Of a stretch of DNA of 64,000 nt, positions 63,575 through 64,000 are shown piece by piece (the stretch's first letter is position 1; the number at the start of each line of letters is the position of its first letter). Origin of the DNA: Echinarachnius parma (lineage: Eukaryota > Echinodermata > Echinoidea > Clypeasteroida > Echinarachniidae); contig JBAMJV010008303.1 in the NCBI GenBank assembly GCA_037951105.1, positions 1 to 64,000 on the forward strand. The letters are read 5' to 3'. Made by a program: the position numbers and the translations under genes. Under the pieces are notes generated by a model. That model saw nothing but the letters and a program-made list of their open reading frames with translations. It ran no database searches and had not been told where the DNA came from.

Positions 63575-64000
63575 AACCGAACACAAAAAGTAACTTCACC
63601 CCTAAGCAATTGCCCATAATTTCATAACCAAGAATCGTTTCAAGATTTCGTCTTGCCAATATATCCATATGGTAGTTAGGAAAACAATGTGTAAAAATAA
63701 GAGGTAACCATTAATCCATGGTTGAGTGAGCACACATTACAGAAAAAATATTCATATTTCAAAATTTGCAGAAGTATTATCATCATTACAAATTATTGAG
63801 AGTTGGAAATTAAACAATGCACTGTTTTACAATTGCAATTAATGCATTTTACCACATGTGCCATCAACAAATAAAAATGAATGGAATATCAAACAGCATT
63901 GTTTCATAAACCATGGTCAATGTATTCCGCCACATGTGCGGATTCACAACAATGTACAGGCACGCGCAATACCTTGTGACTTTTGAATTGGGCCATTTTG
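63575..64000. mobile_element. TA-flanked MITE in U3, cut by window end
   Basis: Begins AACCGAACACAAAAAGTAAC after TA at 63573-63574, as in U1 and U2. The right terminus is outside the window. Confidence 0.8.

Larger units (their letters stand above)
59890..64000. repeat. Tandem TLR unit U3, truncated by window end
   Basis: Begins at the same TTTAAAGGACAGTC junction. It holds the SINE fragment, T/G tract (61318-61365), (TG)n (62399-62470), MITE family 3 and the start of the TA-flanked MITE. By analogy a minus-strand TLR should begin about 1.3 kb beyond the window. Two extra insertions (60140-60837, 60864-61130) and many one-base insertions distinguish it. Confidence 0.88.

Overview
The window is animal genomic DNA: multi-exon genes with GT-AG introns, tRNA-derived SINEs, LINE remnants, many small inverted-repeat DNA transposons and long microsatellites. 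The tandem Toll-like receptor (TLR) genes, each with its coding sequence in a single exon, suggest an echinoderm, most likely a sea urchin. This is inferred from gene family and architecture; no species marker is visible.

Region 1 (1 to about 12.1 kb, + strand) is the 3' half of TTK/MPS1, the spindle-checkpoint kinase. Eight exons (340-11129) join in frame to 382 codons plus a stop and cover the kinase domain and C-terminal tail. Three exons have been duplicated locally. There is a 168-bp array of ten exon 5' halves (2761-4427), about nine copies of the catalytic-loop/DFG exon (4757-6678), and degenerate copies of the last exon downstream of the stop. One extra catalytic-loop copy is open in frame through to the real exon. 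The introns carry TTAA-flanked MITEs, SINEs and a 739-bp element full of AAGCAATTGCTT palindromes.

Region 2 (12.1-16.35 kb) is intergenic. It holds a relic related to the downstream array plus two MITEs, and no convincing gene.

Region 3 (16.35-64 kb) is a tandem array of a 19.6-23.9 kb unit: U1 16348-35970, U2 35971-59889, and U3 from 59890, cut by the window end. U1 and U2 each carry one minus-strand TLR gene (20935-24969, 1344 aa; 39975-44114, 1379 aa). The U3 TLR should lie beyond the window. Each TLR has a signal peptide, then 26 or 28 copies of an 18-residue repeat with dibasic sites, an LRR ectodomain, one transmembrane helix and a TIR domain with an atypical BB loop. TTK and the TLRs converge tail to tail.

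Upstream of each TLR lies a 3.6-kb block present twice (A and B). It consists of a palindromic MITE joined to a 5'-truncated LINE that a TTAA MITE has interrupted. A and B are separated by a 2500-bp terminal-inverted-repeat element carrying about ten copies of a conserved 15-mer. Unit-specific insertions mark later events: a 678-bp TTAA element in U1, a 4769-bp foldback element in U2, and a 698-bp hAT-like poly-G element plus a 267-bp MITE in U3. In several cases the empty site survives in a sister unit, so target-site duplications can be read directly.
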